From: CAWGJC01 sp965276665
GTDB lineage: Bacteria > Pseudomonadota > Alphaproteobacteria > Acetobacterales > Acetobacteraceae
Reading direction: 5' to 3'
Length of the DNA stretch: 64,000 nucleotides
Assembly: GCA_965276665.1 (NCBI GenBank)
Contig: OZ255620.1
Span: forward strand, 2,294,001-2,358,000
Position numbers and translations under genes: made by a program. The first letter of the stretch is position 1, and each line of letters starts with the position of its first letter. This document shows positions 1 to 8,481 of this stretch, piece after piece. The notes under the pieces are model-generated. The model was not told the DNA's origin, ran no database searches, and saw only the letters and a program-made list of their open reading frames with translations.

Positions 1-78
1 GGCGGAACCGGGTCGGCCAAGCGTGCGGATCACCGTGCGGTCGTCATCGCCGGGCTCGGCGAAAGGATTGTCGCTCAA
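1..78 (-). CDS. tssL: T6SS protein TssL (DotU family), N-terminal fragment
   Basis: Only the first 26 codons are present; the gene runs off the left edge. They read MSDNPFAEPGDDDRTVIR..., the acidic-then-TVIR opening typical of TssL, the inner-membrane protein that with TssM and TssJ anchors the type VI secretion baseplate. The start is a TTG at 76-78 (minus strand). A GGAGG Shine-Dalgarno overlaps the tssK stop codon six bases upstream, which decides this start and couples the two genes. The tssK-tssL order is the usual one, supporting the call despite the short length. Confidence 0.72.
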   Translation of the reverse strand, partial: MSDNPFAEPGDDDRTVIRTLGRPGSA

Positions 79-87
79 TCCGGCCTC

Positions 88-1407
88 CTATCCGCGGATC
101 GACCAGAGATCGAGGTCGAGGTTGGGGAAGTCGCCCGACACGTGGAGCGCGAAACCGCCGGAGGATTTCATCTGCGCCCAGTGCGGGCTGTTGCGGTCGA
201 GCTCGAAATAGAGGGCGCCGGCGACGAAGGGCATTTGCCGCGGCGCCACCGGCAGCGCGCTCACCTCGATGCCGGGAAGTGCGACGTTCACCAGTTCGCG
301 GATATGCTCGACGGCGCCGATCTTGACCGAGCTCGGGAAGCTGCGACGCAGCGCCTCGGCCGGCAGGTCGGCCTTGACCACGAGCACGAAGCTCGAGCCG
401 TTCAGCAGGCTGCGATCGGCCAGCGCGCCGACGCGAACGCCGTGGCGGCGCTCCTGCAGCGGGATGCGGATCGCGGTCTGCTCGAGCACCGCCGAGAGCG
501 AACGGCGGATATCGGCCACCACCGGCGCGAAGCTGCGCTGCAGATCGTGGTGGCGGTAGGCCGGATAGGTGTTCGCGCGGCGCCGCGAATCGGTGAAGGT
601 GGCGAGCTGGCCGGCCAGCTGCACCAGCCCGCAATACAACGTCTCTGGATGCAGATTGCCGCTATCGGCGAAATGCGAGAGCAGCGCCTGCCAGCCATTG
701 ATCGCCAGCAGCAGCAGAAAATCCGCGACTTCGGTGTTGCTGCGCGAGGTGACCGCGGTCAGCCGCGCCGCCAAGGCCTCGCCGCGCTGGTTGAGCATCC
801 CGGAGAGCTCGACCGCCAGCGCCGCCAGCGGCGCCGCCGCGATGCAGGTGAGCGCCGGCGGAATCCAGCTCTCGTCCAGCACCACCCGCCGATCCGTGGT
901 GATCTCGACGATGCGGGCGATCGCCAGACATTGATAGCCGTCGCGGTCATCGGTCTCGAGCAGGATGCGCAGCCGCAACCGGCCGACCTGCAGCTCCGCC
1001 GGCTGGCTGGCGCCGGACTGCGTGTCGTACGCCTCGAACGGGTCCATCCGGTAGCGGCTTTCCGCCGCGTCGATCTCGGCGATGCCGGGCCGGCGCGCCG
1101 GCACCGCCAGGTAGGCCAGCAGGTTGCGCGCGCTGTCCGGCACTTCGAGCGGCGGCGGCAGATCGGCCTCGTCGGGCAGCGCGAACGGGGTGCCGTCCTC
1201 GAACACGCCGGCGGCCGAGGCCAGGCCGAGCCGCCCGGTGGCGAGCAGGTCGCGCGCCAGGCTCATCCCCGCCAGTCCCCACGGGTGCGGCCGCAGCGCG
1301 CGGACACTGCCGCGCAGCTGCGATTCGACCCAGCGATCCTGCTGCTGGAAATGCTGCGCGCTCAGGAACATTCCTTCCTGCCAGGCGATGCGGTTGGTCC
1401 AGGTCAC
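88..1407 (-). CDS. tssK: Type VI secretion baseplate subunit TssK
   Basis: The 439-residue product has the family's usual length (about 445) and its characteristic opening, with IAWQEGMFLSAQHFQQQDRW at residues 7-26. TssK is a trimeric cytoplasmic adaptor that links the T6SS baseplate wedge to the TssJLM membrane complex. The start is GTG at 1405-1407 with an AAGGAGG ribosome site five to six bases upstream. It lies 50 bp downstream of the FHA gene and 9 bp upstream of tssL on the same strand, so all are likely one transcript. No missing region or frame break is seen. Confidence 0.95.
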   Translation of the reverse strand: MTWTNRIAWQEGMFLSAQHFQQQDRWVESQLRGSVRALRPHPWGLAGMSLARDLLATGRLGLASAAGVFEDGTPFALPDEADLPPPLEVPDSARNLLAYLAVPARRPGIAEIDAAESRYRMDPFEAYDTQSGASQPAELQVGRLRLRILLETDDRDGYQCLAIARIVEITTDRRVVLDESWIPPALTCIAAAPLAALAVELSGMLNQRGEALAARLTAVTSRSNTEVADFLLLLAINGWQALLSHFADSGNLHPETLYCGLVQLAGQLATFTDSRRRANTYPAYRHHDLQRSFAPVVADIRRSLSAVLEQTAIRIPLQERRHGVRVGALADRSLLNGSSFVLVVKADLPAEALRRSFPSSVKIGAVEHIRELVNVALPGIEVSALPVAPRQMPFVAGALYFELDRNSPHWAQMKSSGGFALHVSGDFPNLDLDLWSIRG

Positions 1408-1457
1408 GCGGGCCTCCTTGCGCAGGCATTCGGTCGAGTGGGGCGGCGGGGCATGGC

Positions 1458-2876
1458 CTAGCCCGATTCCCCGGCGGAGAGCTCGGCCATCGCCCGCTCG
1501 TAGGCGCGGGTGAAGGCCTTGCCGAACACGCTGTCGAAATCATCCGCGAGCGCGCGCCCGGTGCGGGCGTGCAGGGCGCGCCAGGCGGCCCAGGCCCGCC
1601 GGTCGCGCCGGCCGGGAAGCCGGTCGAGCGGATCGGCGGGCAAGCCGCGCAGCACCGCATCCGGATCGAGCTCGGCGAGCAGGCTGCGCACGGCCTGCTG
1701 CATCGCCGTCGCGGTGGCGAGCTCGTGCAGGCGCATGTCGCGCAACGCCTCGGCCAGCGCCTGCCCGGCCGGCATCGCGCCGCGCCGTCCGACGCCGAGC
1801 AGCGCGAGCAGCGCGTCCTCGTCATCGGCCGAGAATTTAAGCGGATTGTTGCCGACCGGGCGGATCACCGTCTGCCCGATGCGGAATTCGTCCTTGATGG
1901 CCGCGCGCGCCATCATCATCCGGCGCAGGCCGCCGACGACGTCGCGGAACGCGGCCCCGAGCGCCGTCAGCGTCGCGGCGGCATCCTTGGGCATCGCCGC
2001 CGCCACGCCAGCCCCGGCGAGAAACGCGACAAGCCCCTGCGCCGCGCCGATTTTTTCCCCAAGTTCCGGCCCGGGCTCTCTCCCGTGTTCCAGCCCGCTC
2101 GCCGCCCCGGGTACCGCCGGTTGCGTCGCTTCCGGCGCCGGCTCCGGCATGACCGTGGCGGCGCGACCAGAACCGGCGCGACCAGAACCGGCGCGATCAG
2201 ACCCGGCGCGTCCGGCCGGCGGCGCGTCCGGAGGCGGCGCGGCAATATCGGGCGCGGGAGCGCCGGACATGGACCGGCCTAATCCGGTTCCGTGGTCCCA
2301 ATCGGCGGGCAAAACGTCGCGCGCGCGGGGCGCACGAAAATATTCCTCGATATCCGGCACCTGATCGGGCCGGATTCCGGGCGCCGGCAAGGGAGCCGGT
2401 TCCGGCCCCAATCCCCCGGTCAGCCGCAGCGCGATGCCGAGGCCGGATTCCGCCGGCGCGGATGCCGGCCAGTCGGGTTCCGTCCCGGAATACGTCTCAG
2501 AAGATGTTCCGGAGAAGGTTGCGAAATCCGCCGGGGGCGCCGCCGCGTGCGCGGCCTCACCGCCGCCGAGCGCGACCTCGATCTCGTAAGCGCCGAACAC
2601 CAGCCGATCGCCGTCACGCAGCGCGCGCCGGGTGTTCGGTCCCAGAGGCGCGACCTCGTGATTGATGAAGGTGCCGTTCGTCGAGGTGTCGGTGACCTGC
2701 CACTGCCCCGATTGCAGCGCGACGACGCAATGCCGCTTGGACAGCACGCGCTCGGCATCGGGCAGCGCCCAGTCGGCCTCCGGGCTGCGGCCGATGCTGA
2801 GCGTGCCGGATGCGAGCTGCCGCGTCTCGGGCGTCACGCCGTCCGGGCAGCGCAGCATGGTCAGCGCCAGCATCAT
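1458..2876 (-). CDS. tagH: FHA-domain T6SS-associated protein TagH
   Basis: A 472-residue protein. The N-terminal FHA domain (about residues 20-100) shows the phosphothreonine-binding signature: a GRS turn, SKRH, then TSTNGTFIN. A long Pro/Ala-rich linker (about 110-290) follows, and then a C-terminal helical domain typical of T6SS FHA proteins (about 300-472, including FRIGQTVIRPVGNNPLKF). TagH-type proteins act in post-translational control of T6SS assembly through Thr phosphorylation in systems with PpkA/PppA; that role is family knowledge, and no kinase is in the window. The start ATG at 2874-2876 overlaps the preceding stop (ATGA). The linker contains a 15-bp tandem repeat. Confidence 0.87.
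   Translation of the reverse strand: MMLALTMLRCPDGVTPETRQLASGTLSIGRSPEADWALPDAERVLSKRHCVVALQSGQWQVTDTSTNGTFINHEVAPLGPNTRRALRDGDRLVFGAYEIEVALGGGEAAHAAAPPADFATFSGTSSETYSGTEPDWPASAPAESGLGIALRLTGGLGPEPAPLPAPGIRPDQVPDIEEYFRAPRARDVLPADWDHGTGLGRSMSGAPAPDIAAPPPDAPPAGRAGSDRAGSGRAGSGRAATVMPEPAPEATQPAVPGAASGLEHGREPGPELGEKIGAAQGLVAFLAGAGVAAAMPKDAAATLTALGAAFRDVVGGLRRMMMARAAIKDEFRIGQTVIRPVGNNPLKFSADDEDALLALLGVGRRGAMPAGQALAEALRDMRLHELATATAMQQAVRSLLAELDPDAVLRGLPADPLDRLPGRRDRRAWAAWRALHARTGRALADDFDSVFGKAFTRAYERAMAELSAGESG
2161..2205. repeat. Three 15-bp tandem repeats inside tagH linker
   Basis: Two identical 15-bp units (2161-2175 and 2176-2190) and a third with two substitutions (2191-2205) lie in the disordered linker of TagH. 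They encode a repeated Gly-Arg-Ala-Gly-Ser pattern. Copy-number change would lengthen or shorten the linker by five residues without a frame shift. Confidence 0.85.
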
Positions 2877-3523
2877 GCCGCGTCCTCGCGCGCCAGCCGC
2901 CCGAGGCCGCCGGCGGCGATATCCCGGCCGCCCTCCACGAAACGGCGGAGCCGGACGAGGCGACGGCCGGCCGCGCCGCGCAGCGCCGCCAGGCGCAGCG
3001 CGACCTCGACCGCGCGACCGGATTTGCCCGGCAGCGCCGGCGCGCCGTTGGCGGTGCTGGCCGGACGGGTGGCGCTCCAGGACGCGGCGGCGGCCGCCCA
3101 ATGTCCCGGCAGCTGATGGTCGCCCCGGCGGCCGAGCCGCCCGGCGGCGAAGCGGGTATCCCGGCCCGGCCGGCGCACCCAGGCCTCGGCGGCCTCCAGC
3201 GCCCGGCACTCGGCGAGCGGGAGGGGTTCCGGCGCGGTGTGCGCGGCGCACATGCAGGCCCACCACACCGCCTCGCGCTCGGGCAGCGCGCAGGCCAGCA
3301 GCCGCATCGCCTCTTCCGTCAGCTCGAGCTCGAGCAACGTGCCCAGCAGCATGTCCGGCGCGCGCCACAGATCGAGCACCGCCTGATGGCGCGGCGGCAG
3401 GCGCAGACGCGCGGCGAGCGCCGCCGGATCCATCGCGCGCAGTTTTCCGCGCGGCGCGCCGGGAACCTGGCCGGGCGCCGCACCGGTCCGCGGATCAGCG
3501 TCGGATGGACCCTTCGCCGCCAT
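2873..3523 (-). CDS. T6SS-locus protein of unknown function (DUF6931-like)
   Basis: A 216-residue protein with no signal peptide or membrane segment, rich in Ala, Arg and Leu, with a mostly helical composition. It resembles the small uncharacterised proteins found beside T6SS FHA genes, probably the DUF6931 group; I recognise this from context more than from a motif. The ATG at 3521-3523 overlaps the vgrG stop (TGATG), and its own stop overlaps the tagH start (ATGA), so it is coupled on both sides and is very likely expressed with the secretion system. A role as an adaptor or accessory factor would be a guess. Confidence 0.65.
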   Translation of the reverse strand: MAAKGPSDADPRTGAAPGQVPGAPRGKLRAMDPAALAARLRLPPRHQAVLDLWRAPDMLLGTLLELELTEEAMRLLACALPEREAVWWACMCAAHTAPEPLPLAECRALEAAEAWVRRPGRDTRFAAGRLGRRGDHQLPGHWAAAAASWSATRPASTANGAPALPGKSGRAVEVALRLAALRGAAGRRLVRLRRFVEGGRDIAAGGLGRLAREDAA

Positions 3524-5451
3524 CAGCCGAGCTCCGGCGGCACCGGGATCGGCTGCGACAGGAAATCCTCGCATTCCACCACCACCATGCCGCCGGGGCA
3601 TTCGATCCCGACCAGCGATTCAGCGGTGATGTTGAACAACTCGGATTCGGCGGCGATCGCGCCTTCCGAGGTGAGATTGATGATCAGGCCGAGGATCTCG
3701 ATCAGCGCCGGCGTGATCGTGATGACGTTCTCGGCGACCTGGAGCGTGATGCTTTCCGTCGCGGTGATGCTCACCGAACCCGCGCTCGCCGTCACCGCGA
3801 CATCGCCGGTCTCGCTGGTCAGGCTGTAGTCGCTGAAGACCGTCTTGGTTTCCGTGTCGCCGATATGCACCCGCCGCGCATTGCCGACGCTGAGACTCTG
3901 GTCGTGCAGCACCTCGGTCGCGTGATCGCGCTGCGCCCGCACGTATACGCGCTCCTGGCCGATGCGGTCGTCGAGCGAGAGCTCGGAAAACTGGCCGCTG
4001 CCGCCATGCGCGGTCGAGCGGGTGCGCAGCCCCTGCCGCGTCTGCTGCTCGGGGATCGGGAAAGGCGGCTGCGCGGCCTCGTTGTAGAAGCAGCCGATCG
4101 CGACCGGCGTATCGGGATCGCCGTTCATGAACGACACCCCGATCTCGGTGCCGACGCGCGGCAGATGCTGCCACCCCCATCCCTTGCCGGACCAGGGCTG
4201 CATCACGCGGATCCACACGCCCATCGCCGCGGTGGTGTCCGCGCGATGATCGAACAGCAACCGCGCCTTGACGCGCCCCATCGCGTCGGCATGGATCTCC
4301 TCGCCCGCATTGCCGAGCACGATTGCCGAGAAAACGCCCGCCATCATCGGCCGCGGAATAGCGAGCGCTTCACGCCACGGCAGCGTCTGCGGGACGCAGG
4401 TGAAGCGGTTCTCGTAATGCGCCGCCGCGCCGTCGGCGATCCAGCTGTCGTCCTGCGCGCTATGCGTCACGCTGCAGATCGCGTGCTCGATCCCGGCCTC
4501 CTCGGTGAACGGGTCGCGGGCCAGAGTGAAGCGGCGGCCCGGCAGGAATTCCGGATTGTAGCCATGGCCCGCGCGCAATCCGGCCCCGGCCTCGTCGGCC
4601 TCGATGCGGAAGCGCGCGCGATCGGCAGCGACGGCGTTCTCGAGCGTGTTGGCCGACCAATGGAAGATGTCGCGTCCAGCGGCGCCGGCGGTGGCGAGCG
4701 TGGTGCTGTCGCGCCCGGTCACCGGGCTCTCCGGCCGCGCCGGGTCGTAATCCTGCAGCGTCACCGCGCCGCAAGCAGTCTGCATCGCCGCCTGCCAGCG
4801 ATCGAGCACGTCGGCATTGTCGCCTTCGTGGATCACCCAATGCGCCGGATGGTCGATCGGAGCGAAGGCCTGGTTGCGGTCGGCGACGACCAGCGTGTGT
4901 GCGCCGCGGCTGTGCTCGAAGAAGTAGAAATAACCGGATTCCTGCAGCAGGCGTTCGGCAAAGGCGAGATCGGTCTCGTTGTACTGCGTGGTGTACTCGC
5001 GCACCGGCCGCTTGCCGAAAATGCGGAACTCCACCGGCGAGACCTGATGCTCGGCGAAGATGAGCTGCAGGATCTCGACCGCGCTCTTCTGTTGGAAGAT
5101 GCGGCAATCCTCGCTCTGCTGCAGGAACCAGAGCCGCGGCACCACCTCCAGCCGATACGTCCAGCGATCGCGCCGCGGGAGGCCCGCCGCCTCGACGCGT
5201 CGCACCACGCCGTTGAACAGCCGGTCGCTTTGCGGGTGGCGGCGAATGGTGAGGCAGACCGGCCGGAACAGCAGCTCATCGGGATCGATCGCGCGCTCGG
5301 TCGAGACGACATCGAGCCGCATTGCAAAGGGCCGGCTCAGCTGCTCGCTGGCCTCCATCGCAATGGCGTGCAGCGTGCCCTGCTGGATCGGCAGCGTATC
5401 GTCGCCCAGCGGCGAGGTGAGCAGCAGCAGGGGCTCGATCGCGCCGCTCAT
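3523..5451 (-). CDS. vgrG: Type VI secretion tip protein VgrG
   Basis: A 642-residue spike protein. Residues about 1-370 form the gp27-like region, with FVREYTTQYNETDLAFAERL-type features (YNETDLAFAERLLQESGYFY is clear). The gp5 OB-fold follows at about 385-470 (GRVKARLLFDH, WIRVMQPWSGKGWGWQ, GDPDTPVAIGCFYNE). After about 480 the chain becomes a Val/Ile/Thr-rich beta-helix with no appended enzymatic domain, so any effector must be carried non-covalently. The start MSGAIEP at 5451 overlaps the stop of the upstream lipoprotein gene (ATGA), which is preferred to a start 12 codons further up. Confidence 0.95.
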   Translation of the reverse strand: MSGAIEPLLLLTSPLGDDTLPIQQGTLHAIAMEASEQLSRPFAMRLDVVSTERAIDPDELLFRPVCLTIRRHPQSDRLFNGVVRRVEAAGLPRRDRWTYRLEVVPRLWFLQQSEDCRIFQQKSAVEILQLIFAEHQVSPVEFRIFGKRPVREYTTQYNETDLAFAERLLQESGYFYFFEHSRGAHTLVVADRNQAFAPIDHPAHWVIHEGDNADVLDRWQAAMQTACGAVTLQDYDPARPESPVTGRDSTTLATAGAAGRDIFHWSANTLENAVAADRARFRIEADEAGAGLRAGHGYNPEFLPGRRFTLARDPFTEEAGIEHAICSVTHSAQDDSWIADGAAAHYENRFTCVPQTLPWREALAIPRPMMAGVFSAIVLGNAGEEIHADAMGRVKARLLFDHRADTTAAMGVWIRVMQPWSGKGWGWQHLPRVGTEIGVSFMNGDPDTPVAIGCFYNEAAQPPFPIPEQQTRQGLRTRSTAHGGSGQFSELSLDDRIGQERVYVRAQRDHATEVLHDQSLSVGNARRVHIGDTETKTVFSDYSLTSETGDVAVTASAGSVSITATESITLQVAENVITITPALIEILGLIINLTSEGAIAAESELFNITAESLVGIECPGGMVVVECEDFLSQPIPVPPELG

Positions 5452-5810
5452 CGGCTGGCCTGCACCGCAGCGGCAATCGGCCGGCACGCGAAGCTGCGCA
5501 CCGCGGCGATGTCGATCAGCTTGCTGTCCGGGTCACCGACGCGCCAGGCATAGGATTGGCCGGCATAGACCCGGCCGGACGCCTCGCCGACCGGTTGCAG
5601 GATATCCTCCTGCCGCCCGAGGCGGAGCGCCAGCCCGGCGCGGTCGGGCAGCGCCTGCAGCGACACCGTCTGGGAAGGCGGTGCATTCGCGTCCGCCCCC
5701 TCCGGCACGCAGGCGTAGAAATTCTGCGCCGAGTCACCCCCGCCGGCGGCGGCGCAGCCGGCCAGCGCCAGCAGCATCAATGTCGTCGCTTTGAGCGCCG
5801 TTGCCAGCAT
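5448..5810 (-). CDS. Small lipoprotein, MliC-like lysozyme-inhibitor fold
   Basis: A 120-residue protein with a lipoprotein signal (LMLLALAGC, lipidated Cys about residue 19). The mature part has two further Cys (FYAC near residue 34, SFAC near 108) and the core GLALRLGRQED...EASGRVYAG...YAWRVGDPDSKLID. This resembles MliC/PliC membrane-bound inhibitors of C-type lysozyme (Cys at both ends, an SASGxxY-like turn). It is the first gene of the transcript and overlaps vgrG by ATGA. It may protect against a lysozyme-like effector of the same T6SS, or be a TssJ-like accessory lipoprotein. The fold assignment is tentative. Confidence 0.6.
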   Translation of the reverse strand: MLATALKATTLMLLALAGCAAAGGGDSAQNFYACVPEGADANAPPSQTVSLQALPDRAGLALRLGRQEDILQPVGEASGRVYAGQSYAWRVGDPDSKLIDIAAVRSFACRPIAAAVQASR

Positions 5811-5973
5811 ACCCGTCCGGCTCCCATTCCTCGGCGTGCGATGCGCACGCGGCGTGAATTCGTCGAGGAGGGGTGTAGGCGGCCCGGACTACGAGCCGAT
5901 GTCAGCGCGCCGCAAACAGGCTACAGACGTAATATCGCGGGCGCGCCCACCGCAAAGCCTTGTGTCGCAACGC

Positions 5974-8481
5974 CTATGATTGGCGGATCGGATGGAGCTC
6001 GCGGTGCTCGAGGCAGCGCGACAGCGCCGCCGCGACGCCGGCCAGCGTATACGGGCCGGCAACCGTCTCGACCCGGCCCTGCTGCGCGCGCCCGAGGCGG
6101 CTCACCGCATCGGCCTTGCCGATCATCACCACCGAAAGCGCCGGATCGAGCAGGAGAAGCTGCTCGATCAGCTGGGGTTGCGCCGCGTCGAGCCGTTCGG
6201 CGGCGACGAGCACCGTGTCGAAGCCGCCGGGCTTCTGTTTCAGCGCCGCGATCGCCGCTTCATGGTGGCGAAACCCGACCGGCTCGTAGCCGAGGGCCGC
6301 GAGCATGTCCTCGGTCTTCAGCAGCTGCTCGGCATCGGGCTCGATCACCGCGACGATCTCGCCGCGGCCGCGGCGGGTTTCGTTGAGCGGCGGCGCAACG
6401 ACGTTGCGCGGCAGCCAGACGTTGAAGATGCTGCCGACGCCCGGCGTGCTGGACACCTCGATCGCGCCGCCATGATCGCGCACGATGTCGGCGACGGTGG
6501 CGAGGCCGAGCCCGGTGCCGGCCGAGCGGGTGGTGAAGAACGGCTCGAAGATGCGATGCAAGGTTGCGGGATTCATGCCACGGCCGGTGTCGTTCACCGA
6601 CAGGCGCACATGCTCGCCATCGGCGATGCGGCCGAGCGACAGCGCGCGCGGCCGGGCGACCGCCGCGCGGGCGAGCTGCAGCCGCACCGTGCCGCCCGGC
6701 CCGTCGATCGCCTGCACCGCGTTGCTGACGAGATTGATGATCACCTGCTGCAGCTGCGCCGGTTCGCCAAGCACGAAGGCGTCCGAGGTGTCGGTCTCGA
6801 GAATCAGCTCCACGTCCGGCGGCAGCGACACGCGCAGCAGCGATACGCTTTCCGCGGCGAGCGCCGCCAGCGAGACCGGCACGCGGGCGGCCCGCCCGCG
6901 GCCGAATTGCAGCATCCGGGCCACCAGATCCCGGGCCCGCTCGCCGGCCCGCCGGATCTCCTCGAGGTGCCCGGCCGATAGATGCTCATCCGGCGTCGTC
7001 TTGGCGGCGAGCCGCTCGGCCGCCATTTCGGCATGGCCGAGCACGGCGGCGATGATGTTGTTGAAGTTATGCGCGAAGCCGCTCGCCAGCGTGCCGGCGG
7101 TCTCCATGCGCTGCGCTTCGCGCAGCCGCGCCTGCAAGGCGTCGCGCTCCTCCCCGGCCCGCTCCCGCGCCAACCCGCTCTCGATGGTGCGGGCGACGGC
7201 GCTGAGCGGCTCGACGCCGGAGCGCGGCCATCTCGTGCCGCGCGCGACAATGTCGAGCCCGAGCAGCCCGACCGGCCGGCCGTCGAGCGCAAGCGGGAAG
7301 CCGGCCCATTCGCGCACGCCGGATGCGGCAAGATGCTGCCTCGCCTCGCCGTCGGGCAGCCGCCGCGTGGTGGCGCGGCGCAGCCCGCTGTCTCCGGAAA
7401 CCGGCAAGGCGAGCAGGGCGAGCGCCGCGCCCGGCCAGCCGGCGATCGCGCCAGCCGGCTCCGCGGCGGGGTCGCGGCGCCACAGATGCGTACGCGGCGG
7501 ATCGGAGAGCACGATGTAGACGCGGTCGAGCCCGGTGCGCTCCCCGATCGCGGCCAGCGCCTCGTCAAAGCACGCGATGATCGCCTCCGGCTCGCAGGCA
7601 ACGAAGCGGGTGGAAATCCGGGCGACCGTCGTTTCGATTTCGGCGCGTTCCTCGAGCGCCAGCCGGTTCGCGCGCAGATGCAGGCACAGACGCACCAGCG
7701 CGATGAGCAGCGCGATCGAAATCGCGTAGAGCGCCAGCCGGAACCGCCGGGCCCGTGCCTGCAGCAGGAGCTCGCGTCCGTTGGTCTCGTTCAGCACGGC
7801 TGCGTCGAGCGCCGGGTTCGGCACGCTGACGATTGTATGGAGCGTGCCGTCCACCTCGGGCAGCAAACGCTGCAGCAGACGGCCGTGCCGCAGCAGCATG
7901 AGCTGAGTGTCCGCCCCGGCGCCAGGCGGCGCCTCCTGGCTTTCCAGCGTGTCGAGCCGTGCACCGGTCGCCTGCGCGGCCAGAGGAGAGGCGTCGAGAA
8001 TCAGCCGAAGCACGGAATCGCGCAGCGCCTCGACCGCGGCCTCGTAGCCGGGCGATGCGCCGGAGGCGAGCGCCTGCGCGGCCAGCAGCGGGAAATAGGC
8101 CAATGAATTGCGCAGCTGCGCCTGGCGGGTCTTGAAATCCTCCGTCGCCGCCTGCTGCCGGGCGGCGGCGGCGGCGAGCGCGTCGACCGGCGTCAGGTCG
8201 AGATCCTGTTCCCGCATGCGCTTCCGCAGGGCCGCCAGATCATCCCCGATCGCGTTGACATCAGCGACCAGCGGGTCGTAGTTGCGCAGCAGCCCGGCGC
8301 GCACCAGCAGCGCATCGCGGCGAAGCGCAGACTCGGCGCGGCCATATCCGTCGAGCGCCTGCAGCGTCTGGTGGTAGCTCGCCTCGTCGATGCCGACGCT
8401 GCCGAACAGCAGCGCGGTGAGCAGCACGAACAGGAGCGCGAGAAGCACCGTGGCGGCGGCGAACCGAAACGTCATGGTCAT
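5974..8481 (-). CDS. Membrane hybrid histidine kinase with degenerate receiver (VirA-like)
   Basis: An 835-residue sensor. There is one membrane helix at residues about 5-27, a roughly 210-residue helical sensor region, and a second membrane helix at about 237-262. A GAF-like domain (about 290-440) precedes the HisKA dimerisation domain, with phosphoacceptor His in FAHNFNN (about 468). The ATPase domain has an N box (NLVSNAVQAID, about 585), a G1 box (DTGRGM, about 633) and a G2 box (GTGLGL, about 658). The last 130 residues look like a receiver, but the Asp position reads VAAERL and the KP pair reads GP, so it is probably not phosphorylated. The ATG overlaps the upstream cytochrome stop (ATGA). 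Confidence 0.88.
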   Translation of the reverse strand: MTMTFRFAAATVLLALLFVLLTALLFGSVGIDEASYHQTLQALDGYGRAESALRRDALLVRAGLLRNYDPLVADVNAIGDDLAALRKRMREQDLDLTPVDALAAAAARQQAATEDFKTRQAQLRNSLAYFPLLAAQALASGASPGYEAAVEALRDSVLRLILDASPLAAQATGARLDTLESQEAPPGAGADTQLMLLRHGRLLQRLLPEVDGTLHTIVSVPNPALDAAVLNETNGRELLLQARARRFRLALYAISIALLIALVRLCLHLRANRLALEERAEIETTVARISTRFVACEPEAIIACFDEALAAIGERTGLDRVYIVLSDPPRTHLWRRDPAAEPAGAIAGWPGAALALLALPVSGDSGLRRATTRRLPDGEARQHLAASGVREWAGFPLALDGRPVGLLGLDIVARGTRWPRSGVEPLSAVARTIESGLARERAGEERDALQARLREAQRMETAGTLASGFAHNFNNIIAAVLGHAEMAAERLAAKTTPDEHLSAGHLEEIRRAGERARDLVARMLQFGRGRAARVPVSLAALAAESVSLLRVSLPPDVELILETDTSDAFVLGEPAQLQQVIINLVSNAVQAIDGPGGTVRLQLARAAVARPRALSLGRIADGEHVRLSVNDTGRGMNPATLHRIFEPFFTTRSAGTGLGLATVADIVRDHGGAIEVSSTPGVGSIFNVWLPRNVVAPPLNETRRGRGEIVAVIEPDAEQLLKTEDMLAALGYEPVGFRHHEAAIAALKQKPGGFDTVLVAAERLDAAQPQLIEQLLLLDPALSVVMIGKADAVSRLGRAQQGRVETVAGPYTLAGVAAALSRCLEHRELHPIRQS

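Noticed and set aside
2662..5553. A 963-codon open frame antisense to the T6SS genes
   Set aside because: Arg/Pro/Ala-rich low-complexity translation typical of the antisense of GC-rich genes; the minus-strand genes have clear domains and coupled starts.
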